A DNA stretch of 64,000 nucleotides from Sphingomonas sp. PP-F2F-A104-K0414. Lineage in GTDB: Bacteria; Pseudomonadota; Alphaproteobacteria; Sphingomonadales; Sphingomonadaceae. Positions 44,674 to 53,676 of this stretch are shown here, piece after piece. Each line of letters begins with the position of its first letter. The first letter of the stretch is position 1. Below the pieces are notes generated by a model. The model was given only the letters and a program-made list of their open reading frames with translations. It had not been told where the DNA came from and searched no databases. The position numbers and the translations under genes were made by a program. The DNA lies in NCBI RefSeq assembly GCF_004340945.1, contig NZ_SLYD01000005.1, positions 248,001 through 312,000 on the forward strand. Reading direction: 5' to 3'.

Positions 44674-45762
44674 TCACTTCACTCCTGCGCGCAACCGGCC
44701 GCGCGCTTCTGCCCCGTATAGCGGAAAGTCGGTGAAGAAACCGTCGATACCTTGTGCAAGCCCTGCGTCGATCTCCGCGGCGATGTCGCCGTGGGCTGCG
44801 GGGTCGGTGCCGCGGCGGAAGCGGGTCGGTTCGAAATAGTTTTCGGCGCGGTAGGTCCAGGGGTGGACGCGTAGACCCGCGGCGTGCGCATCGGCGACCA
44901 GCGTGGTGGGGGTCGCGTCGGTCCAGAGCATGCTCTTGTTCGGGCCGATGCCGTAGGCGTAGGCGGCGACCGCCTTCAGGCCCTCGGGCGTGATCATCGC
45001 CTTGTAGCTCGGCTGTGCGCCATCGGCGGGACCGCCCTCCCCGTCCATGAGCTGGATCAGGCGGACTTTCGTCATCTTGTGAAGGCGCTGGAGATTGGCG
45101 ACCTCGAACGACTGGATGAAGACCGGCGCCTTCGCTGAATCCCAGCCGGCCTCGCGCAGTTCGGCGACCAGTTTCGCGTCGGTCGGGTGGCCGATCTTGG
45201 CGAAATAGGTCGGATGCTTGGTCTCGGGATAGATGCCGATCGTCCGGCCCGTCTCGGTCGTGCGGCGCTTGGCGAGCGCGATGATCTCGGCGAGCGTCGG
45301 GATCTGGAACTGGCCGTCATACGCCGTGTTCGCGGGGCGGAGCTTTGGCAGGCGCTCCTTCGCGCGGAGTGTCTTCAGTTCGGCGAGCGTGAAGTCCTCG
45401 ACGAACCAGCCGGTCATCGTCTGGCCGTCGATCGTCTTGGTGGTTTTCCGCGCGGCGAACTCGGGGTGGTCGGCGACGTTGGTCGTCTCGGCGATGTTGT
45501 TCTCATGCCGCGCGACGAGGACGTCGTCCTTGGTCGGGACGAGATCGGGCTCGATGAAGTCCGCGCCCTGGTCGATCGCGAGCGAATAGGCCGCCAGCGT
45601 GTGCTCGGGGCGGAGACCGCTCGCACCGCGGTGCGCAATCACGATTGGGGGCGACAATCGGGAAGAAGCTGGCGTCATCGCTGCAGCTTGCCCGCTTGCC
45701 GCGACGAGCGCCAGCGCGCCGATGTGTGAGAGCTTGTCGCAATAGGAAACGATCGGTCGCAT
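44674..45762 (-). CDS. glpQ: Periplasmic glycerophosphodiester phosphodiesterase
   Basis: A 362-residue GDPD with an N-terminal signal (MRPIVSYCDKLSHIGALALVAASGQAAA). The TIM barrel shows IAHRGASGLRPEHTLAAYSLAIDQGADFIEPDLVPTKD, with catalytic His/Arg and metal Glu/Asp, and IGIYPETKHP. It hydrolyses glycerophosphodiesters to glycerol-3-phosphate and an alcohol. The ATG at 45762 fits the signal; the frame is open 13 codons further. No Pho box is visible upstream. Confidence 0.92.
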   Translation of the reverse strand: MRPIVSYCDKLSHIGALALVAASGQAAAMTPASSRLSPPIVIAHRGASGLRPEHTLAAYSLAIDQGADFIEPDLVPTKDDVLVARHENNIAETTNVADHPEFAARKTTKTIDGQTMTGWFVEDFTLAELKTLRAKERLPKLRPANTAYDGQFQIPTLAEIIALAKRRTTETGRTIGIYPETKHPTYFAKIGHPTDAKLVAELREAGWDSAKAPVFIQSFEVANLQRLHKMTKVRLIQLMDGEGGPADGAQPSYKAMITPEGLKAVAAYAYGIGPNKSMLWTDATPTTLVADAHAAGLRVHPWTYRAENYFEPTRFRRGTDPAAHGDIAAEIDAGLAQGIDGFFTDFPLYGAEARGRLRAGVK

Positions 45763-45819
45763 CGGCGTTGAGTCCTCGAAATCCGTACATTCCCGGCACA
45801 TTCAACCAGGGGCATCCCC

Positions 45820-46383
45820 ATGCATTTCACGATCAATGGTCAATCATATGACGCCGAGCCCGATATTCGCACGTCGGTGCTCGACCTGTGCCGCGAGCAT
45901 CTCGGGCTGACGGGCTCGAAGAAGGGCTGCGATCATGGCCAGTGCGGTGCGTGCACGGTGCTGATCAACGGGCGCCGGGTCAATTCCTGCCTGACGCTCG
46001 CGGTGATGCACCAGGACGACGAGATCACGACGATCGAGGGCATCGGCCAGCCGGGCAACCTGCACGCGTTGCAGGACGCGTTCGTGCGGCATGACGGCTA
46101 TCAGTGCGGATACTGCACGCCGGGGCAGATCTGTTCGGCGGTCGGCATGCTCGACGAGGTCAAGAAGGGCTGGGCCAGCCATGCGTCGGGCGACCTGACC
46201 GATCCGAAGTTCGACGATGCCGAGATTTCCGAGCGGATGAGCGGCAATCTGTGCCGTTGCGCCGCGTATCCGAACATCGTCGATGCGATCCGCGAAGTCG
46301 GTGGTGCCGAGCCCGCAGGCCGGACCGCAGACGAGAAGGACGCCGCGATGGAAGCCAACGCGCGCGGGGAGCTGGTGGCATGA
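45820..46383 (+). CDS. Molybdenum hydroxylase 2Fe-2S subunit (PaoA-like)
   Basis: A 187-residue small subunit with two 2Fe-2S sites: plant-type C37, C42, C45, C57 and the helical-domain C96, C99, C145, C147. It passes electrons from the molybdenum site to FAD. Unlike E. coli PaoA there is no Tat signal: the protein begins directly at the ferredoxin domain ([14 protein letters not shown]). First gene of the cluster; overlaps the FAD subunit by 4 nt. Confidence 0.93.
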   Translation: MHFTINGQSYDAEPDIRTSVLDLCREHLGLTGSKKGCDHGQCGACTVLINGRRVNSCLTLAVMHQDDEITTIEGIGQPGNLHALQDAFVRHDGYQCGYCTPGQICSAVGMLDEVKKGWASHASGDLTDPKFDDAEISERMSGNLCRCAAYPNIVDAIREVGGAEPAGRTADEKDAAMEANARGELVA

Positions 46384-47360
46384 AGACCTTCACCTACGAG
46401 AAGCCCGCCACGCCCGAGGCTGCGGTCAAGGATATCGATACGAGCGGCGCCAAGTTCATCGCGGGCGGTACGAACCTGCTCGACCTGATGAAGTTGCAGG
46501 TCGAGACGCCGGACAAGCTGGTCGACATCTCGCGGCTCGATCTCGCGAAGATCGAGGAGCGCGAGGATGGCGGGCTGACGATCGGTGCGCTGGTGCCGAA
46601 CAGCGATCTCGCCGCCGACCGTCGCGTCGTCGCCAAGTACGAAGTGCTGAGCCGCGCGTTGCTGGCCGGCGCGTCGGGGCAGTTGCGCAACAAGGCGTCG
46701 ACCGGGGGCAATCTGCTCCAGCGGACGCGGTGCTATTATTTCTACGACACGGCGGCGGCGTGCAACAAGCGCGCGCCCGGTAGCGGCTGTTCGGCAATCG
46801 GCGGCTTTAACCGCATCCTCGCCGTGCTGGGGACGAGCGAGCACTGCATCGCGACCCACCCGAGCGACATGGCGGTGGCGATGCGCGCGCTCGACGCGAC
46901 GATCGTGACGCTCAAGGCAGACGGCGATCGGCGGCGGATCTCGATCCACGACTTTTATCGCCTGCCGGGCGATACGCCGCAGATCGAGAACGCGCTCGAG
47001 GCGGGTGAACTGATCACGCACATCGAGCTGCCGGCGCCGGTCAAGGGCAAGCAGGAATACCGCAAGGTGCGAGACCGTGCGTCCTATGCGTTCGCGCTCG
47101 TCTCGGTGGCCGCGATCGTCGACGTGCAGGACGGCGTGATCGCGTCGGCCTCGCTCGCGTTCGGCGGGCTTGGGCCGATGCCGTGGCGCAACCCGGCGGT
47201 CGAGGCGGCGCTGGTCGGCAAGGCGCCGTCCGATGCCGTGTTCGAGGCTGCGGCGACGGCGCTGCTGGCCGACGCCAAGGGCTACGGCTCGAACGACTTC
47301 AAGATCCCCCTCGCCCGTCGCACGCTGATCGCGACGCTGCGCAACGTCACGGGAGCATAA
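46380..47360 (+). CDS. Molybdenum hydroxylase FAD subunit with extra 4Fe-4S site (PaoB-like)
   Basis: A 326-residue FAD-binding subunit: FAD loop [37 protein letters not shown], then an insert [19 protein letters not shown] whose cysteines match the additional 4Fe-4S cluster of PaoB. It takes electrons from the 2Fe-2S subunit to the acceptor. The start is fixed by the ATGA overlap with the small subunit; earlier open frame is a shadow. Confidence 0.92.
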   Translation: MKTFTYEKPATPEAAVKDIDTSGAKFIAGGTNLLDLMKLQVETPDKLVDISRLDLAKIEEREDGGLTIGALVPNSDLAADRRVVAKYEVLSRALLAGASGQLRNKASTGGNLLQRTRCYYFYDTAAACNKRAPGSGCSAIGGFNRILAVLGTSEHCIATHPSDMAVAMRALDATIVTLKADGDRRRISIHDFYRLPGDTPQIENALEAGELITHIELPAPVKGKQEYRKVRDRASYAFALVSVAAIVDVQDGVIASASLAFGGLGPMPWRNPAVEAALVGKAPSDAVFEAAATALLADAKGYGSNDFKIPLARRTLIATLRNVTGA

Positions 47361-47362
47361 GC

Positions 47363-49594
47363 ATGTTTGGTCTTGGCACTACGAATAGCCTGACGATGGA
47401 CAAGCCGCATCCGGACAGTCTTCTGGATACGGGCGTCCAGGGCGTCATCGGCAAGCCGCTCGACCGGATCGACGGCCCGCTGAAGGTCACGGGCACGGCG
47501 ACCTATGCCGCGGAATACCAGTTCGCGAACATGGCGTATGGCGTACTGGTCGGCACGAAGATCTCGGCGGGCAAGGTCGTCTCGATCGACGTCGACGCCG
47601 TGAAGGCGATCCCCGGCGTGATCGACGTCGTCACCGATTCCGACCAGTTCATCCGCGTTTCGGCGCAGGGTGGCGCGACCGACGCGCCGACGCAGGGCGT
47701 GAAGGACATCGCGTTCTTCGGCCAGATCGTCGCGATCGTGCTCGCCGAGAGCTTCGAGGTCGCGCGCGATGCGGCGGCGCGCCTGCCGATCGAATATGAC
47801 GAGGCCGAGGGTCAGTACGACTTCGCCGCGCACCGCGACGAGACACGGACGCCGCCGGACGATGCGACGCCCGCGCACTTCAAGCAGGGCGACGTCGACA
47901 AGGCGATGGCCGAGGCGGCGGTGACGATCGATTCGACCTATGTCACGCCGAGCCAGAACTCGGCGGCTATGGAGCCACATGCCTCGACCGCGGTGTGGGA
48001 AGAGGACGGATCGCTGTCGCTGTACGGCGCGTACCAGATGCCGACCTCGGATGCGCAGCAGCTGGCGAAGTCGTTGGGCTTGTCCGAGAAGAAGGTGCGG
48101 ATCATCGCGCGCTATATCGGTGGCGGGTTCGGGTCGAAGCTCGGAATCGCGCCCGAGAGCGTCGCGGCGGCGATCGCGGCGAAGCAGCTTGGCCGTCCGG
48201 TCAAGGCGGTGATGTCGCGCCCGCAGGTGTTCGAGGCGACGGTGCGTCGGTCGAATACCGAGCAGCATGTGCGGCTTGCGGCCGACGCTGACGGCAAGTT
48301 GCTGGCGATCGGTCACGAGACGCTGACCTCGAACCAGCCGACCGAGGATTATTTCGAACCGGCGGGTATCGGCACGCATCTGCTGTACGGCGGTGAGAAC
48401 CGGCTGATCACGCATGAGGTGGTCGATGTGAACTTCGTGCTGTCGGGCTCGATGCGCGCGCCGGGCGAGGCGGTCGGGATGCTCGCGCTCGAGGGCGCGA
48501 TGGACGAGCTGGCCGAGAAGCTCGAGATGGATCCGATCGAGCTGCGCAAGCGCAACGATCCGAAGATCGACCCCGAAAAGGACGTGCCCTATTCGTCGCG
48601 CAACCTGACGCGCGCGCTCGACGAGGGTGCGAAGAAGTTCGGCTGGGACAAGCGCCAGAAGGCCGGCACGCGGCGCGAGGGCGAGTGGCTGATCGGCATG
48701 GGCGTCGCGTCGGCGGTGCGCGGCAACATGATGATGGAATCGTCCGCCAAGGTCGAGATCCACCCGGACGGCTCGGCGACGGTGTCGTCGGCGATGACCG
48801 ATATCGGCACGGGCAGCTACACGATCCTGGCGCAGATCGCGTCGGAGATCCTGGGGATTCCGGTCGACAACATCACGATGTCGCTGGGCGATACCAACGA
48901 TCCTCCGGCAGCGGGTTCGGGTGGTTCGTGGGGTGCGGCGTCTTCAGGTACAGCCGTGTATCTGGCCTGCGAGATGCTGCGCGGGAAGCTCGCCAAGGCG
49001 GCGGGCGTCGACGAGGACGGCCTGACGTTGAAGGACGGCAAGGCGATCGGCGACAACCGCTCGACGCCGATCGGCGAGCTGGTCGGCAAGGGCCTCGAGG
49101 CTATTGGACACATCAAGCCGGGCAAGCAGGAGAAGGAGACGACGCAGGCCGGGTTCGGCGCGCATTTCGCCGAGGTCGCGGTCAACGTGGTCACCGGCGA
49201 AACGCGGGTGCGGCGGATGCTCGGGTCGTTTGCGGCTGGGCGCGTCCTCAACGCGAAGACCGCGCGGTCGCAGTGCCTGGGCGGGATGACGTTCGGGATC
49301 GGCACGGCGCTTACCGAGGACCTCGTGCATGACACACGGACCGGCAAGCTGGTGAACCACGATCTCGGCGAATACCACGTGCCGGCCAATGCGGACGTGC
49401 CGCAGATGGACGTCCACTTCGTCGACGAGCGCGACATCCATGCGAACCCGATCCACGCGAAGGGCATTGGTGAGCTGGGGATTTCGGGCGCGGGTGCGGC
49501 CGTGGCGAACGCGGTGTATAACGCGACGGGTATCCGGGTGCGGGAGTTCCCGATCACGCTGGACAAGCTGCTGGATCAGTTGCCGGCTGTTTGA
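47363..49594 (+). CDS. Molybdopterin-binding catalytic subunit 1 (PaoC-like)
   Basis: A 743-residue xanthine-oxidase family large subunit. It has the N-terminal alpha/beta hammerhead (GTATYAAEYQF), molybdopterin motifs GGGFGSKLGI and GSGGSWGAASSGTAV, SMRAPGEAVGM, and the catalytic Glu at about residue 703 in KGIGELGISGAG. It hydroxylates aldehydes or N-heterocycles with water. The ATG at 47363 has GGGAG upstream. It is 2 nt after the FAD-subunit stop. Confidence 0.93.
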   Translation: MFGLGTTNSLTMDKPHPDSLLDTGVQGVIGKPLDRIDGPLKVTGTATYAAEYQFANMAYGVLVGTKISAGKVVSIDVDAVKAIPGVIDVVTDSDQFIRVSAQGGATDAPTQGVKDIAFFGQIVAIVLAESFEVARDAAARLPIEYDEAEGQYDFAAHRDETRTPPDDATPAHFKQGDVDKAMAEAAVTIDSTYVTPSQNSAAMEPHASTAVWEEDGSLSLYGAYQMPTSDAQQLAKSLGLSEKKVRIIARYIGGGFGSKLGIAPESVAAAIAAKQLGRPVKAVMSRPQVFEATVRRSNTEQHVRLAADADGKLLAIGHETLTSNQPTEDYFEPAGIGTHLLYGGENRLITHEVVDVNFVLSGSMRAPGEAVGMLALEGAMDELAEKLEMDPIELRKRNDPKIDPEKDVPYSSRNLTRALDEGAKKFGWDKRQKAGTRREGEWLIGMGVASAVRGNMMMESSAKVEIHPDGSATVSSAMTDIGTGSYTILAQIASEILGIPVDNITMSLGDTNDPPAAGSGGSWGAASSGTAVYLACEMLRGKLAKAAGVDEDGLTLKDGKAIGDNRSTPIGELVGKGLEAIGHIKPGKQEKETTQAGFGAHFAEVAVNVVTGETRVRRMLGSFAAGRVLNAKTARSQCLGGMTFGIGTALTEDLVHDTRTGKLVNHDLGEYHVPANADVPQMDVHFVDERDIHANPIHAKGIGELGISGAGAAVANAVYNATGIRVREFPITLDKLLDQLPAV

Positions 49595-49620
49595 GGGCTT
49601 ACACCGACCGCCTCCTCCTA

Positions 49621-49699
49621 GTTCCCCCGCGAAAGCGGGGGCCCAGGAGCCACGCAGGATAACGCCCGTAACCCTGGATCCCCGCCTTCGCGGGGAAAC
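49621..49699. repeat. Palindromic repeat, family B (variant)
   Basis: gttcccccgcgaaagcgggg pairs with ccccgccttcgcggggaaac around a longer core. It lies in the 207-bp gap between the two catalytic-subunit paralogues. Confidence 0.82.
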
Positions 49700-49801
49700 G
49701 GGAAATGTTGCGGGCGTTTTCTTTCAGGCGCGGAAGGGCGGTCCGTCTCGTCAAACACCCCCGCCCTACCCATATCCCTCCCTCCACTCGAGGACCGCAG
49801 A

Positions 49802-52006
49802 ATGAACGAACACGTGATGGATGCGGCGTTTCGGCCGAGCGGTCTCGACCGTGCGAAGCAGGGCGTTCTCGGGCTGGGGCTCGACCGGATCGAGGGGCCG
49901 GCGAAGGTCACCGGCGTCGCGGACTATGCGTATGAGGGCACTCCCGACGGCATCGCCTACGCGGCGATCGTCGGCACGCCCGTAGGCAGTGGGCGCATCC
50001 TCGGCATCGACGTCAGCGCCGCCGAGGCGTTGCCCGGTGTCATCGCCGTCATCCATAACGACGCGCGCATGCCGGCCGGCGAGTCCAATTCGCGCGCAAT
50101 GCCGCTGTTCGATACCGACGTCATCCTCCACCTCGGCCAGCCGGTCGCGATCGTCGTCGCGGAGGATCAGGCGATCGCGCGCGGTGCCGCGGCGTTGGTC
50201 GTGGTTCGTACCGAGGCGGGCGAGGACCGGTTCGACGTCGAGGCGCAGCCGGTCGATACCGCGCCGAAAATCGGTTTCCTGCCGCCGATCGACAAGGGCG
50301 ATCTCGACGCGGTGATGGCCGATGCGGCGGTGACGTTCGACCGGACCTACACGACGCCCGTACATTTCCCCGCCGCGCTGGAGCCGCATGCGACCACTGC
50401 GTGGTGGGAGGGCGATAAGCTCACCGTACGCTCCAGCAACCAGGTGATCGGCGGCGCGCGGAAGACGATCGCAAAGGCGCTGAAGATCGATGCGGACAAG
50501 GTGCGCGTGCTCGCGCCGTATGTCGGCGGCGGGTTCGGGGGCAAGACCGGCGTCGGTCCAGAGGCGATCCTCGCGGCGATCGCGGCGGAGGTCGTCGGGC
50601 GGCCGGTGAAGGTCGCGCTGCCCCGCCGCCAGACCGCGTACATGGTGCATCACCGTTCGCACACGACGCAGCGGATCCGGATCGCCGCCGACGCGAACGG
50701 CGTGATCCTCGGCATGGGGCATGAGAGCGTCGTCGCGCAGAACGACGATGGCGAATTTCTCGAGCCGGTGCCGTTCGGGACTCTGCCGCTGTACCGGGGC
50801 GACGCGCGGCGGTTCAAGACCGACCTGGTGCGTGTCGACCTGCCCGCTAGTGGCGCGGTGCGCGCACCGGGCGAGGCGGTCGGGACGTTCGGTGTCGAGT
50901 GCGCGATGGATGAACTGGCCGAGCAGCTCGGGATCGACCCGATCGAGCTGCGGCGGCGCAACGAGCCCGACACCGATCCGGTGAGCGGCAAACCGTTCTC
51001 CACGCGGCGGATGCTCGATTGCTATACGCAGGGCGCCGAGCGGTTCGGCTGGCCTGCGAGCGTGCCGGCGCCGGGTTCGGTGCGCGACGGCGAGTGGCTG
51101 ATCGGGATCGGCATGGCGGCGAGCCTGCGCGGCAACTTCACCGTCGAGGCGCAGGCGCGTGTTCGGCTGGAGGCGGATGGCCGCGCGACGGTCGAGTGCG
51201 ACATGACCGATATCGGCACGGGGACGTACACCATTCTCGCGCAGACCGCGGGCGAGATGCTCGGGCTGCCGGTCGCCGAGGTGAACGTGCGGATCGGCGA
51301 TACCGACTTCCCGCCGAGCGCGGGGTCGGGCGGATCGTTCGGCGCTGGCAGCGCGTGTTCGGCGGTGGTGCTGGCGTGCGAGGATATCCTTGGCGAACTG
51401 GCGCTGCGGATGAATGCGGCGCCCGAGGATCTGAGCCTGCACGATGGGTGCGTGAGCGCTGGCGGGCGATCGGTGAAGCTCGCCGATCTGGTCCGCGGTG
51501 AGCCGATCGTGGCGATGGGCAAGACCGGGCCGGGTGCCGAGAGCAAGCGCACCAGCCAGGCTAGCCACGGCGCGCACTTCGTCGAGGTCGCGGTGAACGC
51601 GGTGACGGGCGAGACGCGGGTGCGGCGGATGCTGGGCGTGTTCGATGTCGGGCGCGTGCTCAATCGCAAGACCGCGACGAGCCAGATCACTGGCGGGATG
51701 GCGTGGGGGATCGCGTATGCGCTGACCGAGGAGGGCATCGTCGACACGCGGACGGGGGCGTTCGTGAACCCCGATTTCGGCGAGTATCATGTTGCGGTGA
51801 ATGCCGACATTCCGCAGCTGGAAGTGCATTTCATCGAGGAGATCGATGACTCCGCGAACCCGGTGGGGGCGAAGGGCGTTGGCGAGTTGGGGATCTCCGG
51901 CGCGGGGGCTGCGGTGGCGAATGCGATCTACAACGCGACGGGGGTTCGGGTTCGGGACTTTCCGGTGACGCTCGACAAGCTGCTCGAGGGTTTGCCCGCC
52001 ATCTGA
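49802..52006 (+). CDS. Molybdopterin-binding catalytic subunit 2 (paralogue)
   Basis: A 734-residue second catalytic subunit, parallel to subunit 1 along its whole length: GVADYAYEGTPDG, GGGFGGKTGV, VRAPGEAVGTFG, GSGGSFGAGSACSAV and the catalytic Glu at about residue 695 in KGVGELGISGAG. Substrate-pocket segments differ (FLEPVPFGTLPLYRG against YFEPAGIGTHLLYGG). Only one 2Fe-2S and one FAD subunit are present, so the two large subunits may share them or act on different substrates. Confidence 0.92.
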   Translation: MNEHVMDAAFRPSGLDRAKQGVLGLGLDRIEGPAKVTGVADYAYEGTPDGIAYAAIVGTPVGSGRILGIDVSAAEALPGVIAVIHNDARMPAGESNSRAMPLFDTDVILHLGQPVAIVVAEDQAIARGAAALVVVRTEAGEDRFDVEAQPVDTAPKIGFLPPIDKGDLDAVMADAAVTFDRTYTTPVHFPAALEPHATTAWWEGDKLTVRSSNQVIGGARKTIAKALKIDADKVRVLAPYVGGGFGGKTGVGPEAILAAIAAEVVGRPVKVALPRRQTAYMVHHRSHTTQRIRIAADANGVILGMGHESVVAQNDDGEFLEPVPFGTLPLYRGDARRFKTDLVRVDLPASGAVRAPGEAVGTFGVECAMDELAEQLGIDPIELRRRNEPDTDPVSGKPFSTRRMLDCYTQGAERFGWPASVPAPGSVRDGEWLIGIGMAASLRGNFTVEAQARVRLEADGRATVECDMTDIGTGTYTILAQTAGEMLGLPVAEVNVRIGDTDFPPSAGSGGSFGAGSACSAVVLACEDILGELALRMNAAPEDLSLHDGCVSAGGRSVKLADLVRGEPIVAMGKTGPGAESKRTSQASHGAHFVEVAVNAVTGETRVRRMLGVFDVGRVLNRKTATSQITGGMAWGIAYALTEEGIVDTRTGAFVNPDFGEYHVAVNADIPQLEVHFIEEIDDSANPVGAKGVGELGISGAGAAVANAIYNATGVRVRDFPVTLDKLLEGLPAI

Positions 52007-52132
52007 TCCTCCCCGGCACGGGGAGGGGGATCGCGCCCCTTGGCGTGGTGGAGGGGGCGACCCCAAGCGTAACGTCTGCGGCTGGCCCCCTCCACCAGCT
52101 GCGCTGGTCCCCCTCCCCGCGTGCGGGGAGGA
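52005..52132. repeat. Palindromic repeat, family A
   Basis: gatcctccccggcacgggga at the left and ccccgcgtgcggggaggaat at the right, inner arms ggtggagggggc/gccccctccacc. It overlaps the stop codon of subunit 2 by 2 nt and ends 17 bp before xdhC. Confidence 0.85.
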
Positions 52133-52148
52133 ATAGAAGAGAGACAAC

Positions 52149-53072
52149 ATGGCCGAAAACGATAGCGTGCTCGCTGCTGCGAAGACCTGGAAGGGCGAGA
52201 GGATGGCGATCGCCACGGTCGTCTCGACCTGGGGATCCGCGCCGCGGCCCAAGGGGAGCCATATGCTCGTCCATGCCGATGGGCGGTTCGAGGGATCGGT
52301 CTCCGGCGGGTGCGTCGAGAGCGACATCCTGGCCACCGCCGCGGAGGTGATCGCCGGCGCGCCATTCCAGCTGCGCAACTACGGCGTGGCGGATGCGGCG
52401 GCGTGGGAAGTCGGGCTGCCGTGCGGCGGCGAGATCGCGGTGATGGTACAGCCGGTGTCCGCCGAGGGGTTCGATCCCGAACTGTTCGACCGGATCGCCG
52501 ATGCGCGCGACCAGGGCGATGCGCTGACCGTGACGACCGACCTCGCCACCGGGCACAGCGATGCGCGGCCACTGGAAACGGGGGAAGTGTTCGTCAATCG
52601 CTACGATCCGCCACGCCGGCTGCTGATCGTCGGCGCGGTGCAGATCGCGCAGGCTCTGGCGGGGCTGGCACGCGAACTCGGGATCGAGACGGTGGTGATC
52701 GACCCGCGCGCGCGCTTCCTGACCGAGGAGCGGTTTCCGGGCGTGACGCTCGACGACCGCTGGCCCGACGAGGCGATCGCCGCGCTCCGCCCCGGCCCGT
52801 CGACCGCGGTCGTGACGCTGAGCCACGACATCAAGATCGACGATCCTGCGCTGATCGCGGCGCTCGCGTCCGATGCTGCGTATGTCGGCGCGCTCGGCAG
52901 CCGCAAGAGCCATGCGGCGCGGCGCGAGCGGCTTGCCTCGGAGGGCGTTACGGCGGAGAATATCGACCGGATCGATGCGCCGGTCGGGCTCGACATCGGC
53001 GCGATCGGACCATCGGAAATCGCGCTGTCGGTAGCCGCGGCGATGATAGGAGCGTTCAATGATCGCCGCTGA
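52149..53072 (+). CDS. XdhC/PaoD-family molybdenum cofactor maturation factor
   Basis: A 307-residue XdhC-type chaperone: N-terminal XdhC/CoxI domain with TWGSAPRPKGSHM and SGGCVESDILATA, and a C-terminal Rossmann domain (LLIVGAVQIAQALAGLARELG, LSHDIKIDDPALIAAL, YVGALGSRKSHAARRERL). Family members bind molybdenum cofactor, promote its sulfuration and insert it in hydroxylases. It overlaps the nucleotidyltransferase by 14 nt. Confidence 0.9.
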   Translation: MAENDSVLAAAKTWKGERMAIATVVSTWGSAPRPKGSHMLVHADGRFEGSVSGGCVESDILATAAEVIAGAPFQLRNYGVADAAAWEVGLPCGGEIAVMVQPVSAEGFDPELFDRIADARDQGDALTVTTDLATGHSDARPLETGEVFVNRYDPPRRLLIVGAVQIAQALAGLARELGIETVVIDPRARFLTEERFPGVTLDDRWPDEAIAALRPGPSTAVVTLSHDIKIDDPALIAALASDAAYVGALGSRKSHAARRERLASEGVTAENIDRIDAPVGLDIGAIGPSEIALSVAAAMIGAFNDRR

Positions 53073-53676
53073 AAACGTCTTCCTCATCCTCCTCGCGGCC
53101 GGGCGCTCGGAGCGGTTCGGCATTCCGAACAAGCTCGAGGTGCCGTTCCTCAACAAGCCGCTCGGGATGCACGTCGTCACGGCGTTCGAGAATATTCCGT
53201 TCAAGCGCCGGCTGGTCGTCACCGACGGCTGCAAGCTCGACTTCATCAGCCATCATTTCGAGGTGGTGCATAACGACGATCCGTCGTCAGGCATGTCGCA
53301 GTCGGTGAAGCTCGGCGTGCAGTGCGCCAAGGACGAGGGCGCGGAGGCGGTGCTGATCGCGCTGGCCGACATGCCGCGCGTGACCGCGGCGCATATCTAC
53401 CGGATGCTTGATGCCGCCGACAGCGCGGACGCGGTGGTCGCGTCGAGCGATGGCGAAAAGCCGAGCCCCCCTGCCCTGTTCGGGCGCGAGCGGTTCGATT
53501 TCCTGCTGACGCTGGACGGCGATGCGGGTGCGCGCGATCTGGTGAAGGCGGGGCGGCATGTCGTGACTGCGCCCGCCGAACTGATCGATATCGATACGCC
53601 CGAGGATCTGGACCGGCTGCAGGCGCTGGTCCGCGATCCCAAGGCGGCGATCACTCGTGCCTTAACGCGTCGATAG
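53059..53676 (+). CDS. MocA-like molybdenum cofactor nucleotidyltransferase
   Basis: A 205-residue MobA/MocA-fold enzyme: nucleotide loop LLAAGRSERFGIPNKLEVPFLNKPLG, IALADMPRVTAAHI and PSPPALFGRERFDFLLTLDGDAGARDLV. It probably transfers CMP (MocA) to molybdopterin, which is the cofactor form used by xanthine-oxidase-type enzymes; the nucleotide specificity is inferred from context. Its 3' end overlaps the convergent permease gene by 26 nt. Confidence 0.88.
   Translation: MIAAENVFLILLAAGRSERFGIPNKLEVPFLNKPLGMHVVTAFENIPFKRRLVVTDGCKLDFISHHFEVVHNDDPSSGMSQSVKLGVQCAKDEGAEAVLIALADMPRVTAAHIYRMLDAADSADAVVASSDGEKPSPPALFGRERFDFLLTLDGDAGARDLVKAGRHVVTAPAELIDIDTPEDLDRLQALVRDPKAAITRALTRR

Noticed and set aside
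44674-45819. Pho regulation of the glycerophosphodiesterase
   Set aside because: The upstream stretch was read for ATGAC/GTGAC motifs with 11-bp spacing and none was found.
47282-48763. Antisense frame opposite molybdopterin subunit 1
   Set aside because: Same reason: composition typical of a shadow frame and no ribosome-binding site or conserved motif.
49766-52378. Antisense open frame of 870 codons opposite the second molybdopterin subunit
   Set aside because: Its sequence is Arg/His/Asp-rich without known domains and lies fully opposite a strongly conserved gene; long antisense frames are expected at this GC content.
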